Program-made: the position numbers and the translations under genes
The notes under the pieces: model-generated
The model's database searches: none
What the model saw: the letters and a program-made list of their open reading frames with translations, nothing else
What the model was told of the DNA's origin: nothing
DNA from: Bacteroidia bacterium
GTDB taxonomy: Bacteria; Bacteroidota; Bacteroidia; UKL13-3
DNA length: 64,000 bases
Assembly (NCBI GenBank): GCA_021740845.1
Contig: JAIOYZ010000012.1
Location: 47,632 to 111,631 of the forward strand
Reading direction: 5' to 3'
Part shown: positions 24,460 to 33,951 of the stretch, piece after piece
Layout of the letters: every line of letters begins with the position of its first letter
Position numbering within the stretch: the first letter of the stretch is position 1

Positions 24460-27294
24460 ATGCAGGAAAAGAAATTATTTTTATTAGACGGAATGGCTTT
24501 GGTGTATCGGGCATATTTTGCTTTTAGTCAGAACCCACGTGTAACCAGTTATGGCTTTAATACCTCCGCTATTTTTGGATATGTAACTACCATTTTAGAT
24601 TTACTTAAAAGAGAAAAACCAACGCATATTGGTGTTTCATTTGATACATCAGAACCCACAGCACGACATATAGAATACGAAGCATACAAGGCACATCGCG
24701 AGGAAATGCCAGAAGGAATATCCAATGCATTGCCTTTTATTAGGCAAGTAACTGAAGCTTTAAGAATTCCACTTTTAATTATGCCCGGTTATGAGGCAGA
24801 TGATATAATTGGAACCCTTGCCAAGAAAGCAAAAGCCGCAGGATTTAAAGTGTATATGATGACGCCCGATAAAGATTTTGCGCAGTTGGTTGAGGAAGAT
24901 ATTTATGTTTATAAACCTGCCAGAATGGGTAACGACATAGAAATAATGGGTGTTCCAGAGGTTTTAAAGAAATGGGAAATTAGCGATGTATCTCAAGTTA
25001 TAGATATTTTAGGATTATGGGGCGATGCGGTAGATAATATTCCGGGAGTTCCGGGTGTGGGCGAAAAAACATCCAAATTATTGGTTCAAAAATATGGCAG
25101 CATTGAAGGTTTGTTGGCACATACTCATGAGTTAAAAGGCAAGCAAAAAGAGAATGTAGAAAACAATAAAGAACAAGCATTACTTTCTAAAAGACTTGCA
25201 ACAATTGATATCAATGTGCCCATAGAGTTTGATGAACAAGCTTTAATTTTAGAAGAACCCGATAAAGAAGCAACCGAAAAATTGTTTGCAGAATTAGAGT
25301 TTAAAACCCTTATCAAACGAGTTTTAGAACAAGGAAATACTCCAGCTCAATCTCAAGCTGCTCCAGTAACTCAAGCTGCTTCAGGTGGTTTTGATTTGTT
25401 TAACCAAGGTGCCATACAAACAAAAAATGAGGATATTGTAAGCAATGAAATTGCAGAGGAAAGTAGCGTACCTAAAAATACCATTTCCAATACCCAACAT
25501 GTTTATGAAGTTTTAGAAAATAAGGAAGCTTGTTTGGCCGCATTAGAAATTTTATTGCAGCAAAAAGAAGTTTGTTTTGATACCGAAACCTCTCAATTAG
25601 AAAGTACAGAAGCTGATATTGTGGGTTTGTCTTTTGCCTACAAAAATCACCATGCTTATTATATTCCTTTTCCTAGCAACTTTGATGAGGCAAAGTCTAT
25701 TTTAGGTCTGTTTGAACCAATTTTTATTCATGCAGAAATTGTTAAGATTGGCCAGAATGTTAAATACGATTTAAACATAATTAAACGCTATGGGTTCACA
25801 CTTAAAGGTCCTGTTTTTGATACCATGTTGGCGCATTATTTAATTGAACCCGACCTTAGGCATGGAATGGATTATTTAAGTGGAATTTACCTGAATTACG
25901 AACCCGTAAGTATAGAAACGCTGATTGGCAAAAAAGGTAAAAATCAATTGAGCATGCGCGATGTTTCTTTGGATAAAATAAAAGAATACGCCGCCGAAGA
26001 TGCTGATATTACCTATCAGTTGAAAGAAAAATTGGCCCCAGAATTAAAGGAAAAAAATGCAGAAAAACTCTTTCATGATTTAGAGATTCCATTGATTGAT
26101 GTTTTGAGTGATATGGAAATTGAAGGAATAAAAATTAATGAAGGTTTCTTAAACGATTATTCCAAAGAATTAGAAACAGAGTTAACTCAATTAGAAAAAG
26201 ATATTCTTGTTTTAGCGGGAGTAAAATTCAATATTTCTTCTCCCAAACAATTAGGTGAAGTATTGTTTGATCACTTAAAATTAGACCCAAAAGCGAAGAA
26301 GACAAAAACGGGTCAGTACCAAACAGGAGAAGATGTTTTACAGGGATTGGGTGAACATGAGATCATTCAAAAAATCTTATTGGTTAGGCAGTTTCAGAAG
26401 CTAAAATCTACCTATGTAGATGCTTTGCCAACAATGATAAACCCTTTAACAGGAAGAGTTCATACCAGCTTTAACCAAGCAGTTGCAGCAACAGGCAGAT
26501 TGAGTTCTACCAATCCAAATTTGCAGAATATTCCAATTAAAACAGATAAAGGTAAGGAAGTAAGAAAAGCCTTTATTCCTAGAAATGAAGACTATCTTTT
26601 GTTGAGTGCAGATTACTCACAAATAGAATTGCGCATCATTGCATCTGTGGCAAAAGAAGAAGCCATGATTGAGGCATTTAAAAACAAACACGATATCCAT
26701 CAAGCCACGGCAGCCAAGGTTTTTGGCAAAGAATTAGAGGCAGTTACTTCCGACGAAAGAAGGCGTGCTAAAGCAGTAAACTTTGGTATTATTTACGGCC
26801 AATCTGCTTTCGGTTTGAGCCAAAATTTAGGTATCGGTAGAAAGGAAGCCGCGCAAATTATTGAGGATTATTTTAAGGCTTATCCTGGTATAAAAACCTA
26901 TATGGATACCACCATTAATTTTGCAAAAGAGCATGGTTACGTAGAAACTTTACTGGGAAGAAGGAGGTATTTGCGCGATATCAATTCTGCTAATTTTACG
27001 GTTCGCGGATTTGCAGAACGAAATGCTATCAATGCACCCATTCAAGGAAGCGCTGCTGATATGATAAAATTGGCCATGATAAAAATTCACAATGCATTAA
27101 AAGATCCAGCCAATGGAATTATAAAATCTAAAATGATTTTGCAGGTGCATGACGAATTGGTATTTGATGCCCACAAAGATGAAATAGAATTATTGAAACC
27201 TTTGGTAATAAAAAACATGGAAGCTGCTATGGAATTACTTACTCCAGTTGTTGCAGAGGTTGGTATTGGAGAAAATTGGTTAGAGGCGCATTAG
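24460..27294 (+). CDS. polA: DNA polymerase I
   Basis: A 944-residue DNA polymerase I for gap repair and primer removal. The 5' nuclease domain spans about 1-290 (LFLLDGMALVYRAYFAF, then GYEADDIIGTLA and GDAVDNIPGVPGVGEKT). The 3'-5' exonuclease domain spans about 345-530 and keeps the acidic pair (CFDTETSQLES) and the DTMLAHYLIEP block, so proofreading is likely active. Polymerase motifs are LLSADYSQIELRI, RRRAKAVNFGIIYGQ and QVHDELVFD. A possible -7 TATCTTGC ends a few nt before the ATG. The stop TAG is the first part of an intergenic repeat. Confidence 0.97.
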   Translation: MQEKKLFLLDGMALVYRAYFAFSQNPRVTSYGFNTSAIFGYVTTILDLLKREKPTHIGVSFDTSEPTARHIEYEAYKAHREEMPEGISNALPFIRQVTEALRIPLLIMPGYEADDIIGTLAKKAKAAGFKVYMMTPDKDFAQLVEEDIYVYKPARMGNDIEIMGVPEVLKKWEISDVSQVIDILGLWGDAVDNIPGVPGVGEKTSKLLVQKYGSIEGLLAHTHELKGKQKENVENNKEQALLSKRLATIDINVPIEFDEQALILEEPDKEATEKLFAELEFKTLIKRVLEQGNTPAQSQAAPVTQAASGGFDLFNQGAIQTKNEDIVSNEIAEESSVPKNTISNTQHVYEVLENKEACLAALEILLQQKEVCFDTETSQLESTEADIVGLSFAYKNHHAYYIPFPSNFDEAKSILGLFEPIFIHAEIVKIGQNVKYDLNIIKRYGFTLKGPVFDTMLAHYLIEPDLRHGMDYLSGIYLNYEPVSIETLIGKKGKNQLSMRDVSLDKIKEYAAEDADITYQLKEKLAPELKEKNAEKLFHDLEIPLIDVLSDMEIEGIKINEGFLNDYSKELETELTQLEKDILVLAGVKFNISSPKQLGEVLFDHLKLDPKAKKTKTGQYQTGEDVLQGLGEHEIIQKILLVRQFQKLKSTYVDALPTMINPLTGRVHTSFNQAVAATGRLSSTNPNLQNIPIKTDKGKEVRKAFIPRNEDYLLLSADYSQIELRIIASVAKEEAMIEAFKNKHDIHQATAAKVFGKELEAVTSDERRRAKAVNFGIIYGQSAFGLSQNLGIGRKEAAQIIEDYFKAYPGIKTYMDTTINFAKEHGYVETLLGRRRYLRDINSANFTVRGFAERNAINAPIQGSAADMIKLAMIKIHNALKDPANGIIKSKMILQVHDELVFDAHKDEIELLKPLVIKNMEAAMELLTPVVAEVGIGENWLEAH

Positions 27295-27519
27295 GTTCGA
27301 CTAAGCTCACCTACCAGTTAAATATGTTCACCTACCATCGACTAGGTTCGACTAAGCTCTCCTACGTAGGTTTGCACAGGAATTAGGAATCGGGTGGCTG
27401 AGCTTTTGGAAGTCAGCTTCAATGGATGGAATTGCGTTTTGTGAAAAGGGGTGATTGTGCTCAACCCGGCACATCACTTCGACAGGCTCAGTGACCGGGA
27501 CATTCGACAGGCTCATTTG
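27292..27519. repeat. REP-like repeat cluster after polA
   Basis: Two copies of TAGGTTCGACTAAGCTC, at 27292 and 27343, the first including the polA stop codon. Two copies of TTCGACAGGCTCA follow, at about 27478 and 27504. Between them is AT/GC-mixed sequence without an acceptable gene. The second word resembles dispersed intergenic repeats seen in many bacterial genomes. A minus-strand frame across this area is a by-product of the repeats. Confidence 0.7.
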
Positions 27520-27573
27520 AAATAGAGTTCTCACTATAGAAGCAAATTTTTCTTCAAAATCCACTTGAACAAA

Positions 27574-27603
27574 AAAGCCTGCTCAATCTCTTAAGCAGGC
27601 TTT
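27574..27603 (-). terminator. Terminator of the rny operon
   Basis: AAAGCCTGCT and AGCAGGCTTT form a 10-bp stem with a 10-nt loop. On the minus strand it is followed by a T-run, and it lies 34 nt after the rny stop. On the plus strand only three Ts follow, so it would act poorly for polA. Confidence 0.85.
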
Positions 27604-27637
27604 AAAAAAAACTATGGTTGGTCCATAGACCATGGAC

Positions 27638-29176
27638 TTACTTAGCGAAATTAACGCTACGCTTTTCTCTAATAACAGTAATCTTAATCTGACCAGGGTA
27701 GGTCATTTCTTTTTGAATGCGTTGGCTCATGTCAATCGACATTAAATCTGCTTGATCGTCGGTTACTTTTTCTGATTCTACCATAACGCGTAACTCTCTC
27801 CCTGCTTGGATGGCAAATGCCTTCTCTACTCCAGGGTAACTTAAAGCAATATTCTCCAAGTTTTTCAAACGCTTCATGTAGTTTTCGGTATCTTCTCTAC
27901 GTGCACCCGGGCGAGAACCACTAATAGCATCACAAGCTTGGATAATAGGAGAAAGTATAGAAGTCATTTCTACTTCATCGTGATGCGCGCCAATTGCATT
28001 TACCACTTCTGGATGTTCTTTGTACTTCTCAGCTAACTTCATACCTAACAATGCATGTGGAGTTTCTGCATCGTCGTCTGGAACTTTACCAATATCGTGT
28101 AATAATCCTGCACGTTTAGCCAACTTCACATTTAACCCAAACTCTGCAGCCATTGTAGCACATAGGTTGGCTACCTCACGAGAGTGTTGCAAAAGATTTT
28201 GTCCGTATGAACTTCTGTAACGCATTCTACCAACCATGCGAACCAATTCAGGATGCAATCCATGAATTTGTAAATCAATACAAGTACGCTCACCAATTTC
28301 TACAATCTCTTCTTCAATTTGTTTTTTGGTTTTGGCAACTACTTCTTCAATGCGTGCTGGGTGAATCCTTCCGTCTGTAACCAAGCGGTGCATTGCCAAA
28401 CGAGCAATCTCTCTTCTAATTGGATCAAAACAAGAAAGTATAATAGCTTCTGGGGTATCGTCTACAATAAATTCAACTCCAGTTGCGGCTTCTAAGGCAC
28501 GGATATTTCTTCCTTCTCTACCAATAATTCTACCTTTCAACTCATCGCTTTCAATATTGAAAACACTCACCGAATTTTCGATAGCATGTTCTGCAGCGGT
28601 ACGTTGAATGGTGCTAAGGATAATTTTCTTGGCTTCTTTAGCAGCCGTTAATTTGGCTTCATCCGTAATGTCTTTCACATAAGATAATGCTTCAGATCTT
28701 GCTTCTTCATGTAAAGCTTCTACCAATTGCTTTTTAGCTTCATCGGCTGTTAATCCTGCAATTTTCTCCAATTGCTTAACTTGATTGTGAAGTGCTTTAT
28801 CAGCTTCTTCTCTTTTCAAGGCAACGGCGCCCAATTGCTTTTCAAGCGATTGTTTAATAGAATCTAGCTCCGAATCTTTTCTTTGGGCATTTTCTAATTT
28901 TTGTTTAAGACTATTCTCTTGTTGCTTAATCTTATTTTCTTCTTTTAAAATCTGAGCGTTGCGTGAGTTCACTTCTTTTTCGTGCTCAGCTTTTAGTTGA
29001 AGAAACTTTTCTTTGGCTTCAAGCATTCTGTCTTTTTTCATTATTTCGGCTTTCTCTTCTGCCTCCTTAATGATTTGCACCGACTTTGATTTAAGCAGGT
29101 TATTGTTCACAACCCACATAATCGCTGCGCCGGCGCCAAGTGCCAACATGGCAATAATAATAACTAAATAATCCAT
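27638..29176 (-). CDS. rny: Ribonuclease Y
   Basis: A 512-residue membrane-anchored endoribonuclease that starts mRNA decay. The N-terminal helix (about residues 3-26) is followed by a long charged coiled coil to about 170. A KH domain follows ([20 protein letters not shown]), then an HD domain with HSREVANL and LLHDIGKV. The C-terminal end is [19 protein letters not shown]. At 512 residues it matches the usual RNase Y size. It follows zapA by 41 nt on the same strand and is the last gene of the pheT operon. Confidence 0.96.
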   Translation of the reverse strand: MDYLVIIIAMLALGAGAAIMWVVNNNLLKSKSVQIIKEAEEKAEIMKKDRMLEAKEKFLQLKAEHEKEVNSRNAQILKEENKIKQQENSLKQKLENAQRKDSELDSIKQSLEKQLGAVALKREEADKALHNQVKQLEKIAGLTADEAKKQLVEALHEEARSEALSYVKDITDEAKLTAAKEAKKIILSTIQRTAAEHAIENSVSVFNIESDELKGRIIGREGRNIRALEAATGVEFIVDDTPEAIILSCFDPIRREIARLAMHRLVTDGRIHPARIEEVVAKTKKQIEEEIVEIGERTCIDLQIHGLHPELVRMVGRMRYRSSYGQNLLQHSREVANLCATMAAEFGLNVKLAKRAGLLHDIGKVPDDDAETPHALLGMKLAEKYKEHPEVVNAIGAHHDEVEMTSILSPIIQACDAISGSRPGARREDTENYMKRLKNLENIALSYPGVEKAFAIQAGRELRVMVESEKVTDDQADLMSIDMSQRIQKEMTYPGQIKITVIREKRSVNFAK

Positions 29177-29217
29177 TGGTTTAACTAATTTATGTTTCCT
29201 GTTAAACCCAACTCCAT

Positions 29218-29505
29218 TTACAATTGAACTTGCTTTAATAACTGGTTTATTTCATCCAGTTCTTTTTCTGTATCCTGAGCACTTTGGGCTATTTGCCTCT
29301 TAAGTGCGAGGTTCTCATTTGCAATCTCAATGGCCAGCATAGCCAATGCATCTTGTTGATCGCGAAGGTTAAATTGCTTACTGTAATCCTGCAATTTATC
29401 CTGTATGAGTTTACCAGCTGCCCTCAAATTAATTTCTTCATTTGAATGCACTGTGAGGGGATAAACCCTGCCAGCTATATGGATATTGATAGAAAGCTCG
29501 TTCAA
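29218..29505 (-). CDS. zapA: Cell division protein ZapA
   Basis: A 95-residue ZapA, which bundles FtsZ filaments at the division site. The N-terminal globular part has [20 protein letters not shown] strands ([13 protein letters not shown]) and the family core [18 protein letters not shown], followed by a C-terminal coiled coil. It overlaps the preceding coiled-coil gene by 4 nt (ATGA), suggesting coupled translation. The 41-nt gap to rny leaves no room for a 6S RNA gene, which is often beside zapA elsewhere. Confidence 0.88.
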   Translation of the reverse strand: MNELSINIHIAGRVYPLTVHSNEEINLRAAGKLIQDKLQDYSKQFNLRDQQDALAMLAIEIANENLALKRQIAQSAQDTEKELDEINQLLKQVQL

Positions 29506-29804
29506 TTGTTGTTAGGTAATTGGTTTAACAACTTTAGGCATTCATCTATTTCGCGTACATAACGATTAATGGTTAATTTCACTTCCGTTATGTCTTGCTT
29601 CCCTAAATGAATTCCATCAGCAAGTTTACTAATTTTATTCTTATCTTCTAATATTTCAATCGTTTTTGTTAATTCTTCCACCCTTTTTCCTAGTTTTTGC
29701 TGAACCAAAGCCGCTTCCTGAAGCTCATTTTCTAAGCTATTTACCTTCATTAAAAGGGCTTTTACCTTCAAATGAATCAGCGAAATCTTTTCTTTGGTAG
29801 TCAT
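29502..29804 (-). CDS. Small coiled-coil protein between pheT and zapA
   Basis: A 100-residue, almost entirely helical protein with heptad-like spacing (LIHLKVKALLMKVNSLENEL, then VQQKLGKRVEELTKTIEILE). No membrane segment or signal. It starts 3 nt after pheT and its stop overlaps the zapA start. The location makes a division-linked or ZapB-like role plausible, but no family signature is visible and this is inference only. Confidence 0.75.
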   Translation of the reverse strand: MTTKEKISLIHLKVKALLMKVNSLENELQEAALVQQKLGKRVEELTKTIEILEDKNKISKLADGIHLGKQDITEVKLTINRYVREIDECLKLLNQLPNNN

Positions 29805-29807
29805 TTT

Positions 29808-32222
29808 CTAGCCTCTTAATTGGGCGCCCGTTTCTTTAGAAAAGTTTTGAACCAAGTTTCTCATCACCTCTTCAATTTCCACATCGGTAAGCGTTTTGCT
29901 TTCGTCTTGCAATACAAAACTCAATGCATAAGATTTCTTTCCTTCTGCAATTTTATCGCCTTGGTAAACATCAAAAACTCCCATTTGCTTAATTAGGTTT
30001 GGCGCAGTTTTCATTGCAATTTTCTCTAATTGCAAATAAGTAATTGGTTGATCCAAAACCATTGCCAAATCTCTTCTTACAGCCGGAAAAACCGATACAG
30101 GTTTCAATTTAAACTTAACCTCTTTTGCCAATTGGGTCAAAGCATCTAAATCCAAATCTGCATACCAAAAGGCTTTATCAATATCGTATTTTTTAGCAAG
30201 TTTAGGTGTAACACTTCCCATTACTCCAATAACTTTTTTCTTTACTAAGATTTGCGTAGCATGCTCAAAACGCTCATCAGCTTCAAAGCTAAATTGCAAA
30301 TTGGTAATGCCCGCTTTTCTCAAAACCAATTCTACCTCATTCTTCAAGCTAAAATAACCAAATTCGGTTTTAGGATTATTCCAACTCTCCGGATTTTTTC
30401 TTCCCAATAAACCTAGTGTTATGTGTTTTTGCTCCTTGTAATTATTCAATTCTGAGCCATCACCATTGAGCGTATAGGTTTTTCCAATTTCATAAAACCT
30501 CAAATCCTGACTCTTACGATTATTGTTGTATTGTACTGCTTCCAACATGCTATAAAGCATGTCAATGCGCATTATATCCAACTCTTGGCTCAAGGGGTTC
30601 AATAATTTTACGGCTTGATCCAATTGAGTTTCTGAATATAGAGAGGAGCGAGTTAAAGAATTGCTGGCTATTTCGTAAAATCCTTTATTACTCAGAAAAT
30701 CGGCCAAATTATTCTTTAGGTTCAAACCAAACTCTGCCGCGCTAAAAGTCATTGCTGATTTTATCTCATGACCCATTTTTATTTGGTTCAAACCGTAAAT
30801 TCTTAAAATTTCTTCTGTAATATCTATGGCTCTTTCAACATCTACACGGTAAGGCGGCACGTTTAATTCCCAATTGTCATCGCTATACTCATGGATAGCA
30901 ATTTGCAAATCTGTTAAAATCTTTCTTTGGGTATCCAATGGAATTTCTTGACCAATTAGTTCATTTGATTTTATTGGTGAAAAAACAATTTTTCTATATT
31001 CAATTGGATTTGGGTATACATCAATAATTGGGCTAGGCAAATAGCCACCCGCAATATCCAAAATCAAAGCAGCCACATCGTGCAAAGCTTCAAAAGTGAT
31101 ATTTGGATCAGTGCCGCGCTCAAATCTAAAACTTGCATCCGTATTTAAGCCGTGTGCTTTGGCAGATTTTCTAACCACCGAACTTTCGAAATAAGCAGAT
31201 TCAATAAAAATATTTTTTGTTTCGGCGCTAATTCCAGAATGCAAGCCACCAAAAACACCAGCAATTGCTAGCGGCCTCACGGCATCGCAAATTAAGCACT
31301 CATGGCCTTTCATTCTTCTTTCGGTTTGATCCAAAGTAACCAAGCGCTCATTTTCTTTTGCCGTACGAACAATAATTTGATGTCCTGCAACTTCTGCCTC
31401 ATCAAAGGCATGCAAAGGTTGGCCAATGCTATGCATGATGTAATTAGTAGCATCCACAATATTATTTATAGGCGAAAGTCCGATGGCTCTTAACCTATTT
31501 TGCAACCAATCTGGAGAAGGTTTAACGGTGATATTATTAATTTGCAAACCACTATAGCGCAAACATCCCGCATTTTTCTCAAGTGTAACTTTAAAAGGGT
31601 TTTCGTTCTGACCCAAAATTAAGGCTGGTAAAACGGTTCTCTTTTTCTTAATACCTAAAGCATACAAATCTCTGGCAACCCCATAATGACTGGTAGCATC
31701 GCCCCTATTGGCAGTTAAACCAATTTCCAAAATTTGATCCGCATAAATTGGGAAATAATCTGTAGCAGGCTTGCCAACTTCGTAATGTTCTGGCAAAACC
31801 AAAATACCGTCATGACTTTCACCTAAGCTCAATTCGTCTTCGGCGCAAATCATTCCCTCGCTTACTTCGCCTCTAATTTTGGCTTTATTGATTGTGAAAG
31901 GTTCGCCTTTGCTAGGATGAACCGTGCAACCCACAGTAGCCACCAATACTTTTTGTCCGGCCGCTACATTGGGCGCACCGCAAACAATTTGTTTTTTTGT
32001 TGAACCTAAATTAACCTGACAAACTCTTAATTTATCGGCATTGGGATGTTTTTCGGCAGATAAAACCTCGCCAATGATTATGCCTTCTAAACCACCATCA
32101 ATGGAATAATGGGTAGAAATATCTTCTACCTCTAAGCCAGAATTGGTTAATAATGCACCAATTTCTTCAGCACTTGCTTCTGTATCTATAAAATCTTTAA
32201 GCCAATTATAACTGATTTTCAT
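29808..32222 (-). CDS. pheT: Phenylalanyl-tRNA synthetase beta subunit
   Basis: An 804-residue beta subunit of the heterotetrameric enzyme that charges tRNA-Phe. The N-terminal MKISYNWLKDF is followed by the tRNA-binding OB domain (HPNADKLRVCQVNLG), B3/B4 (editing), B5 (near 400-480) and a C-terminal FDX-ACB anticodon-binding domain (FPAVRRDLAMVLD). Length is standard for Bacteroidota. It carries two exact GGTTCAAACC motif copies 57 nt apart (30719 and 30785), read as FGLNL and YGLNQ. It is first in the pheT-zapA-rny run. Confidence 0.97.
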   Translation of the reverse strand: MKISYNWLKDFIDTEASAEEIGALLTNSGLEVEDISTHYSIDGGLEGIIIGEVLSAEKHPNADKLRVCQVNLGSTKKQIVCGAPNVAAGQKVLVATVGCTVHPSKGEPFTINKAKIRGEVSEGMICAEDELSLGESHDGILVLPEHYEVGKPATDYFPIYADQILEIGLTANRGDATSHYGVARDLYALGIKKKRTVLPALILGQNENPFKVTLEKNAGCLRYSGLQINNITVKPSPDWLQNRLRAIGLSPINNIVDATNYIMHSIGQPLHAFDEAEVAGHQIIVRTAKENERLVTLDQTERRMKGHECLICDAVRPLAIAGVFGGLHSGISAETKNIFIESAYFESSVVRKSAKAHGLNTDASFRFERGTDPNITFEALHDVAALILDIAGGYLPSPIIDVYPNPIEYRKIVFSPIKSNELIGQEIPLDTQRKILTDLQIAIHEYSDDNWELNVPPYRVDVERAIDITEEILRIYGLNQIKMGHEIKSAMTFSAAEFGLNLKNNLADFLSNKGFYEIASNSLTRSSLYSETQLDQAVKLLNPLSQELDIMRIDMLYSMLEAVQYNNNRKSQDLRFYEIGKTYTLNGDGSELNNYKEQKHITLGLLGRKNPESWNNPKTEFGYFSLKNEVELVLRKAGITNLQFSFEADERFEHATQILVKKKVIGVMGSVTPKLAKKYDIDKAFWYADLDLDALTQLAKEVKFKLKPVSVFPAVRRDLAMVLDQPITYLQLEKIAMKTAPNLIKQMGVFDVYQGDKIAEGKKSYALSFVLQDESKTLTDVEIEEVMRNLVQNFSKETGAQLRG

Positions 32223-32247
32223 TTGTAATTCTCCTCCTAAATAGGCC

Positions 32248-32278
32248 GCGAAAATAAGAATAAAAAGTCTTTTCTATT
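32248..32278. repeat. 31-bp direct repeat flanking the toxin-antitoxin module, left copy
   Basis: GCGAAAATAAGAATAAAAAG...TTTTCTATT; the right copy at 32934-32964 has GCGATAATAAG and is otherwise identical. The left copy sits between the pheT start and the antitoxin gene. Confidence 0.85.
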
Positions 32279-32283
32279 CTTAT

Positions 32284-32291
32284 TATCTTTG
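32284..32291 (+). promoter_or_regulatory. Possible -7 element of the toxin-antitoxin operon
   Basis: TATCTTTG fits TAnnTTTG, 65 nt before the antitoxin ATG and 5 nt after the repeat. No matching TTG 19 nt upstream. Confidence 0.35.
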
Positions 32292-32356
32292 TTTTGAAAT
32301 AGGATATTAAGGTTCAAACAATAAATGCTTTGGCATTTGCTATAATTTTTTTAAAC

Positions 32357-32566
32357 ATGAAAGTAGTAATTGAAATACCAGATAATGAAGTAAATTTTGG
32401 GATGAAAGTTTTAAAAAGCCTTTCATTTGTAAAAAATGCAAAGCCAATGACAGGCGCTGCTATTGAATTATGGGATAATCTCAAAGAAGCAGCTGAAGAA
32501 GTTCGATTACATAAACAAGGCAAAATAAAATTGAAAACTGCTCAAGAACTTTTAAATGAGTTATAG
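32357..32566 (+). CDS. Probable type II antitoxin
   Basis: A 69-residue protein from the ATG at 32357 (MKVVIEIPDNEVNFGMKVLK). The short beta-strand start is followed by a helical, charged tail (KEAAEEVRLHKQGKIKLKTA, then QELLNEL), the layout of small antitoxins that wrap their toxin. It overlaps the RelE-like gene by 11 nt, as is typical. In such systems the antitoxin blocks the toxin and represses its own operon. Frames upstream of this Met have no ATG start and were not used. Confidence 0.7.
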   Translation: MKVVIEIPDNEVNFGMKVLKSLSFVKNAKPMTGAAIELWDNLKEAAEEVRLHKQGKIKLKTAQELLNEL

Positions 32567-32891
32567 CATTTTTCCTACACACCGATTTGAAAAGGAATTC
32601 AAGAGATTAGCTAAAAAATTCCCTTCACTGAGAAATGAATTTGCTGAACTGATTTTGCAAATAATTGAGGATCCTGAAAGTGGCACTTTCATCGGTAATA
32701 ATTGTTACAAGATTCGTTTAGCAATTAAAAGTAAAGGCAAAGGCAAAAGTGGCGGCGCAAGGGTTATTAACTATTTGTACGTCGAAACTGAATCTGTGTA
32801 TTTATTAACTGTATATGATAAAGGAGAAAAGGAAGACCTTAAACCAAATGAACTTAAAGAAATGATTGATAGTTTGGAGTTGGAAATTTAG
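32556..32891 (+). CDS. RelE/ParE-superfamily toxin
   Basis: A 111-residue protein with the RelE-like fold pattern: HRFEKEFKRLAKKFPSL (two helices), then a beta-sheet with GGARVINYLYV and VYLLTVYDKGEKEDL, where the Arg and Tyr positions fit ribosome-dependent mRNA interferases. It is translated with an 11-nt overlap from the antitoxin frame. The activity is inferred from the family. The pair is bounded by a 31-bp direct repeat, suggesting it entered between pheT and the next gene as a unit. Confidence 0.82.
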   Translation: MSYSIFPTHRFEKEFKRLAKKFPSLRNEFAELILQIIEDPESGTFIGNNCYKIRLAIKSKGKGKSGGARVINYLYVETESVYLLTVYDKGEKEDLKPNELKEMIDSLELEI

Positions 32892-32933
32892 AGGCAGGCA
32901 TTTTATAGAATAAATTCCTCGTTGAATTGAAAT

Positions 32934-32964
32934 GCGATAATAAGAATAAAAAGTCTTTTCTATT
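32934..32964. repeat. 31-bp direct repeat flanking the toxin-antitoxin module, right copy
   Basis: Second copy, 43 nt after the toxin stop and 32 nt before the CoA-binding gene ATG. It probably overlaps that gene's promoter, with TTACTTTGC following. Confidence 0.85.
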
Positions 32965-32996
32965 GTATGGTTTAGCATTTACTTTGCACTAACAAA

Positions 32997-33356
32997 ATGA
33001 AAAAAACATTAGTAGTTGGCGCCTCAGAAAAGCCAGAAAGATATGCCTATAAAGCCAGCGTTATGTTAGCTGAATATCACCACGAGGTTTATCCTTTTGG
33101 ACTAAAAGCTGGGTCTATTCAAGGAAAATCTATAGAAACCATTTGGCCAGAGGGCGAAACTTTTGATACAGTTACATTGTATGTTGGGCCACAAAATCAA
33201 GATACATATATTCCAAAAATTTTGGCATTGAAACCCAAACGAGTGGTATTTAATCCTGGAACAGAAAACCCAGATTTTGAACAAAAACTAGAAGAAGCAG
33301 GAATTGAAGCTTTAGAAGCTTGCACTTTGGTTATGCTAAGAACTGGCCAGTATTAA
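32997..33356 (+). CDS. CoA-binding domain protein (YccU-like)
   Basis: A 119-residue single-domain Rossmann protein. The start KKTLVVGASEKPERYAYKA and the block VVFNPGTENPDFEQKLEEAG are typical of the small CoA_binding family related to the succinyl-CoA synthetase alpha N-terminus. The Asn-Pro-Gly-Thr-Glu turn is conserved. It is cytoplasmic and its metabolic role is unknown. It is followed 3 nt later by an exact copy of the GGTTTGAACC motif. Confidence 0.85.
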   Translation: MKKTLVVGASEKPERYAYKASVMLAEYHHEVYPFGLKAGSIQGKSIETIWPEGETFDTVTLYVGPQNQDTYIPKILALKPKRVVFNPGTENPDFEQKLEEAGIEALEACTLVMLRTGQY

Positions 33357-33372
33357 TTTGGTTTGAACCAAA
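33357..33372. repeat. Intergenic TTTGGTTTGAACCAAA motif copy
   Basis: A perfect match to TTYGGTTYRAACCRAA; the core GGTTTGAACC is at 33360-33369, directly after the CoA-binding gene stop. Confidence 0.85.
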
Positions 33373-33455
33373 GATATTTGTAAAACTATTTTAGAATGCT
33401 AAAACATAGGCAACGAATATTAAATTGCGCCACCAAAAATAATTTTGAAACCAAT

Positions 33456-33944
33456 ATGAGGATTTTCACTCTCTTAATCTTAAGCTTAGTTGTCCTAGCT
33501 GCTTGTCAATCTCCAAAAGAAAAAGCATTGAACCATATTAAATCAATAGAGGCAAATGATAGTGTTTTTAGCGATGCCCTGATGCAAGAATTAAAAACTG
33601 CTTACACAGATTTTGCTAAGGCCTATCCTGACGATGAAAAAACACCTGAGTTTTTGTTTAAGGCAGCACAAAGAAGCATTGTTTTGCAACAACCAAAAGA
33701 TGCAGTAACGCTATTAAATCAATTATTGAACGAGTACCCAAAGTCGGCACATGTTGAGGATGCTATGTTTTTGTTGGCATACACCTACGAAAACAACTTG
33801 AACGATTTGCCAAATGCAAAAAATCTTTATGAGGACTTTTTGAAAAAATATCCAAAGGGAGAATTGGCGCAAGATGCTCAATTTGCATTGGATAATTTGG
33901 GTAAAAGTCCAGAAGAAGTGTTAACAGAAATTAGCGCTGAATAA
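33456..33944 (+). CDS. TPR-containing lipoprotein
   Basis: A 162-residue lipoprotein starting at the Met of MRIFTLLILSLVVLAAC (lipid Cys 17); an upstream in-frame ATG at 33396 would spoil the signal. The mature part has tetratricopeptide-like repeats: FLFKAAQRSIVLQQPKDAVT, then YPKSAHVEDAMFLLAYTYEN and YPKGELAQDAQFALDNL. It resembles the BamD/YbgF tail class but is too short for a full BamD. A possible -7 TAAATTGC lies at 33421-33428. It is likely an outer-membrane or periplasmic scaffold. Confidence 0.8.
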   Translation: MRIFTLLILSLVVLAACQSPKEKALNHIKSIEANDSVFSDALMQELKTAYTDFAKAYPDDEKTPEFLFKAAQRSIVLQQPKDAVTLLNQLLNEYPKSAHVEDAMFLLAYTYENNLNDLPNAKNLYEDFLKKYPKGELAQDAQFALDNLGKSPEEVLTEISAE

Positions 33945-33951
33945 ACTTTTC

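Noticed and set aside
27352..27564. Minus-strand 70-codon frame after polA
   Set aside because: It runs across TTCGACAGGCTCA repeats, and its peptide (VPVTEPVEV) is the usual artefact of translating such repeats. It has no ribosome-binding context or conserved domain.
29177..29217. 6S RNA gene beside zapA
   Set aside because: The gap to rny is only 41 nt and zapA-rny are on the same strand; no room for a 6S RNA.
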